A DNA stretch of 6,222 nucleotides, taken from Bacteroidota bacterium. Its GTDB lineage: Bacteria; Bacteroidota; Ignavibacteria; Tepidaquicellales; Tepidaquicellaceae. The stretch spans positions 1 through 6,222 of the forward strand of contig JAEYVS010000110.1 of the NCBI GenBank assembly GCA_023429265.1, read 5' to 3'. This document shows positions 5,048 to 6,222 of this stretch, piece by piece. Made by a program: the position numbers and the translations under genes. The notes beneath the pieces were generated by a model. It saw nothing but the letters and a program-made list of their open reading frames with translations, did no database searches and was not told the origin of the DNA. Numbering within the stretch: the stretch's first letter is position 1; each line of letters starts with the position of its first letter.

Positions 5048-6222
5048 TTGGATCATATTCTGACCTACGCGTATAATGAACCTCTTTCAATAATTGCGAT
5101 ACTGACTTTTATTTTTTACCTCTATTCCCTCCTTGAGTTTTATCTCGGAACAAAGTCATTGATGGACCTCAAGGAAATTCCCCCGTTTCAGGGAAACGAA
5201 CTTCCTTTCGTATCCATCATTATACCCGCCAGGAACGAAGAATCAAAAATTAAAGCCGCTTTGAGCTCGGTCCTCAGGCTGGATTACCCAAATTATGACG
5301 TAACTGTAATCAATGACCGCTCTGAAGACAGGACAGGTGAGATACTCGAGGAAATGTCCGGTACAGATCCTAAACTAAAAGTGATACACCTGGATACTTT
5401 ACCTCCGGGCTGGCTCGGGAAAAACTACGTCCTCGACCTGGGAGCCAGACAGGCAAAAGGAGAGTACCTTTTATTTACCGATGCGGATGTCGTGTATAAA
5501 CCTGATACCCTGAGACGCGCGATACCTTATGCAAAGGAAAAAGGCATCGATCATCTTTCTATGGCGCCGTCCCACATTTACAGAAAGGTTTTTCTTACTT
5601 CCGTCGTGAGCATATTCGAGTTCTTCTTTATGATGAAATTCAAACCCTGGAAAGCGCGTGACCCCAAAAGCAAACGATTCATTGGTATTGGATCTTTTAA
5701 TATGATGAGCGCGAAGGTTTACAAAGAAACCGGTGGCTTCGAGACCCTGCGTATGCGTCCCGATGATGATATTATGCTTGGTAAGCTTGCAAAGAAATTC
5801 AAATTTAAGTCAGATTTCATCTTTGCGCCGGACTTTATGCAGATCGAATGGTATTCCTCTCTGAATGAAATGATAAAAGCTTTCTACAAGAATACTTACT
5901 CCGGATTTAATTATAATTTTCTCAACTTCCTTTTTTCTACTATCATGCTGATAGTTGTTTGTTTATTCCCATATGTAAATCTTTTCCTCACAGACGTGAT
6001 AGGTATGCTTTTCAATATCGGAGTGCTATTTGTAATTTTTTTCATATATTTAATATTATCGAAGGCTAACAGGATAAGTGTCTTGTACTTTTTTACTTAC
6101 CCTATTGCCTGTACGATTGTAGCTTATCTGATAATAAGAGCCGTCATCCTTACTATTATAAAAGGTGGTATTGACTGGAGAGGTACATTTTATGGTATCG
6201 ATGAATTAAAAAAGAATAAAAT
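5048..6222 (+). CDS. Membrane-bound family 2 glycosyltransferase (3' end cut by the window)
   Basis: The frame is open from a TAG at 5042-5044 to the window edge, giving 391 residues. It has an N-terminal membrane helix (about 13-35, PLSIIAILTFIFYLYSLLEF). A GT-A domain follows with FVSIIIPARNEE (54-65), V-I-N-D90-R-S-E-D (87-94), the P-G-W122-L-G-K-N segment, T-D145-A-D147-V (the DXD-type metal/nucleotide-sugar site) and P-D239-D-D-I-M-L-G (the acidic catalytic region). Three C-terminal membrane helices lie at about 293-314, 318-337 and 345-371, ending in D-W-R-G-T-F-Y. The 'GWLGK' plus 'DADV' combination and this topology resemble the hopene-associated HpnB and carotenoid CrtQ-like transferases, suggesting a lipid acceptor, but the substrate is not determined. 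The start is probably the TTG at 5048. The first ATG in frame (5162) would remove the N-terminal helix, and the ATG at 5035 is out of frame. The family length suggests that only a few residues are missing. Confidence 0.88.
   Translation, partial: MDHILTYAYNEPLSIIAILTFIFYLYSLLEFYLGTKSLMDLKEIPPFQGNELPFVSIIIPARNEESKIKAALSSVLRLDYPNYDVTVINDRSEDRTGEILEEMSGTDPKLKVIHLDTLPPGWLGKNYVLDLGARQAKGEYLLFTDADVVYKPDTLRRAIPYAKEKGIDHLSMAPSHIYRKVFLTSVVSIFEFFFMMKFKPWKARDPKSKRFIGIGSFNMMSAKVYKETGGFETLRMRPDDDIMLGKLAKKFKFKSDFIFAPDFMQIEWYSSLNEMIKAFYKNTYSGFNYNFLNFLFSTIMLIVVCLFPYVNLFLTDVIGMLFNIGVLFVIFFIYLILSKANRISVLYFFTYPIACTIVAYLIIRAVILTIIKGGIDWRGTFYGIDELKKNK

Noticed and set aside
4794..5090. Minus-strand open frame of 98 codons antisense to apaG
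   Set aside because: It lies mainly under the diagnostic ApaG motifs on the plus strand and gives no recognisable protein.

Overview
The window looks like ordinary chromosome from an AT-rich, Gram-negative bacterium, most likely in the Bacteroidota/Ignavibacteria/Chlorobi group. This placement is inference. It rests on a GroES-like protein of a form I associate with Bacteroidota, Sec signal peptides on two proteins, weak or absent Shine-Dalgarno sequences before most genes, and one promoter candidate of the Bacteroidota TTTG / TAnnTTTG type. There are no tRNA or rRNA genes, CRISPR array, transposase or phage module.

Layout. Bases 1-119 are the 3' end of an alanine/ornithine-racemase-like gene. 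It runs tail to tail, with no base between the stop codons, into a minus-strand gene for a membrane-anchored methionine sulfoxide reductase B (120-728). After a 127-base divergent intergenic region comes a tight plus-strand run: a GNAT acetyltransferase (856-1368), an OsmC-family protein (1375-1815) and a Rid-family protein (1833-2222, TTG start). A bidirectional terminator (2224-2249) closes it. On the other side of the terminator, on the minus strand, is a very lysine-rich secreted protein with two copies of a short aromatic/Gly motif (2281-2988, GTG start with a strong Shine-Dalgarno). Divergent from it is a second plus-strand run: a secreted HEXXH protein of unnamed family (3177-4157), a divergent GroES-family protein (4180-4581), ApaG (4635-5030) and a membrane-bound family 2 glycosyltransferase (5048 to the window edge, TTG start).

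How the genes may work together. MsrB, OsmC and the Rid protein all belong to families that handle oxidised or reactive molecules (methionine sulfoxide, organic peroxides, reactive metabolites), so the left half may be a loose damage-control neighbourhood. MsrB would act outside the cytoplasmic membrane and the other two inside. The right half has no obvious common pathway.

I see no convincing new multi-gene system. The items most worth a second look are the lysine-rich repeat protein, the uncharacterised secreted HEXXH protein, the divergent GroES without a GroEL neighbour, and a near-perfect hairpin inside the end of the racemase gene.
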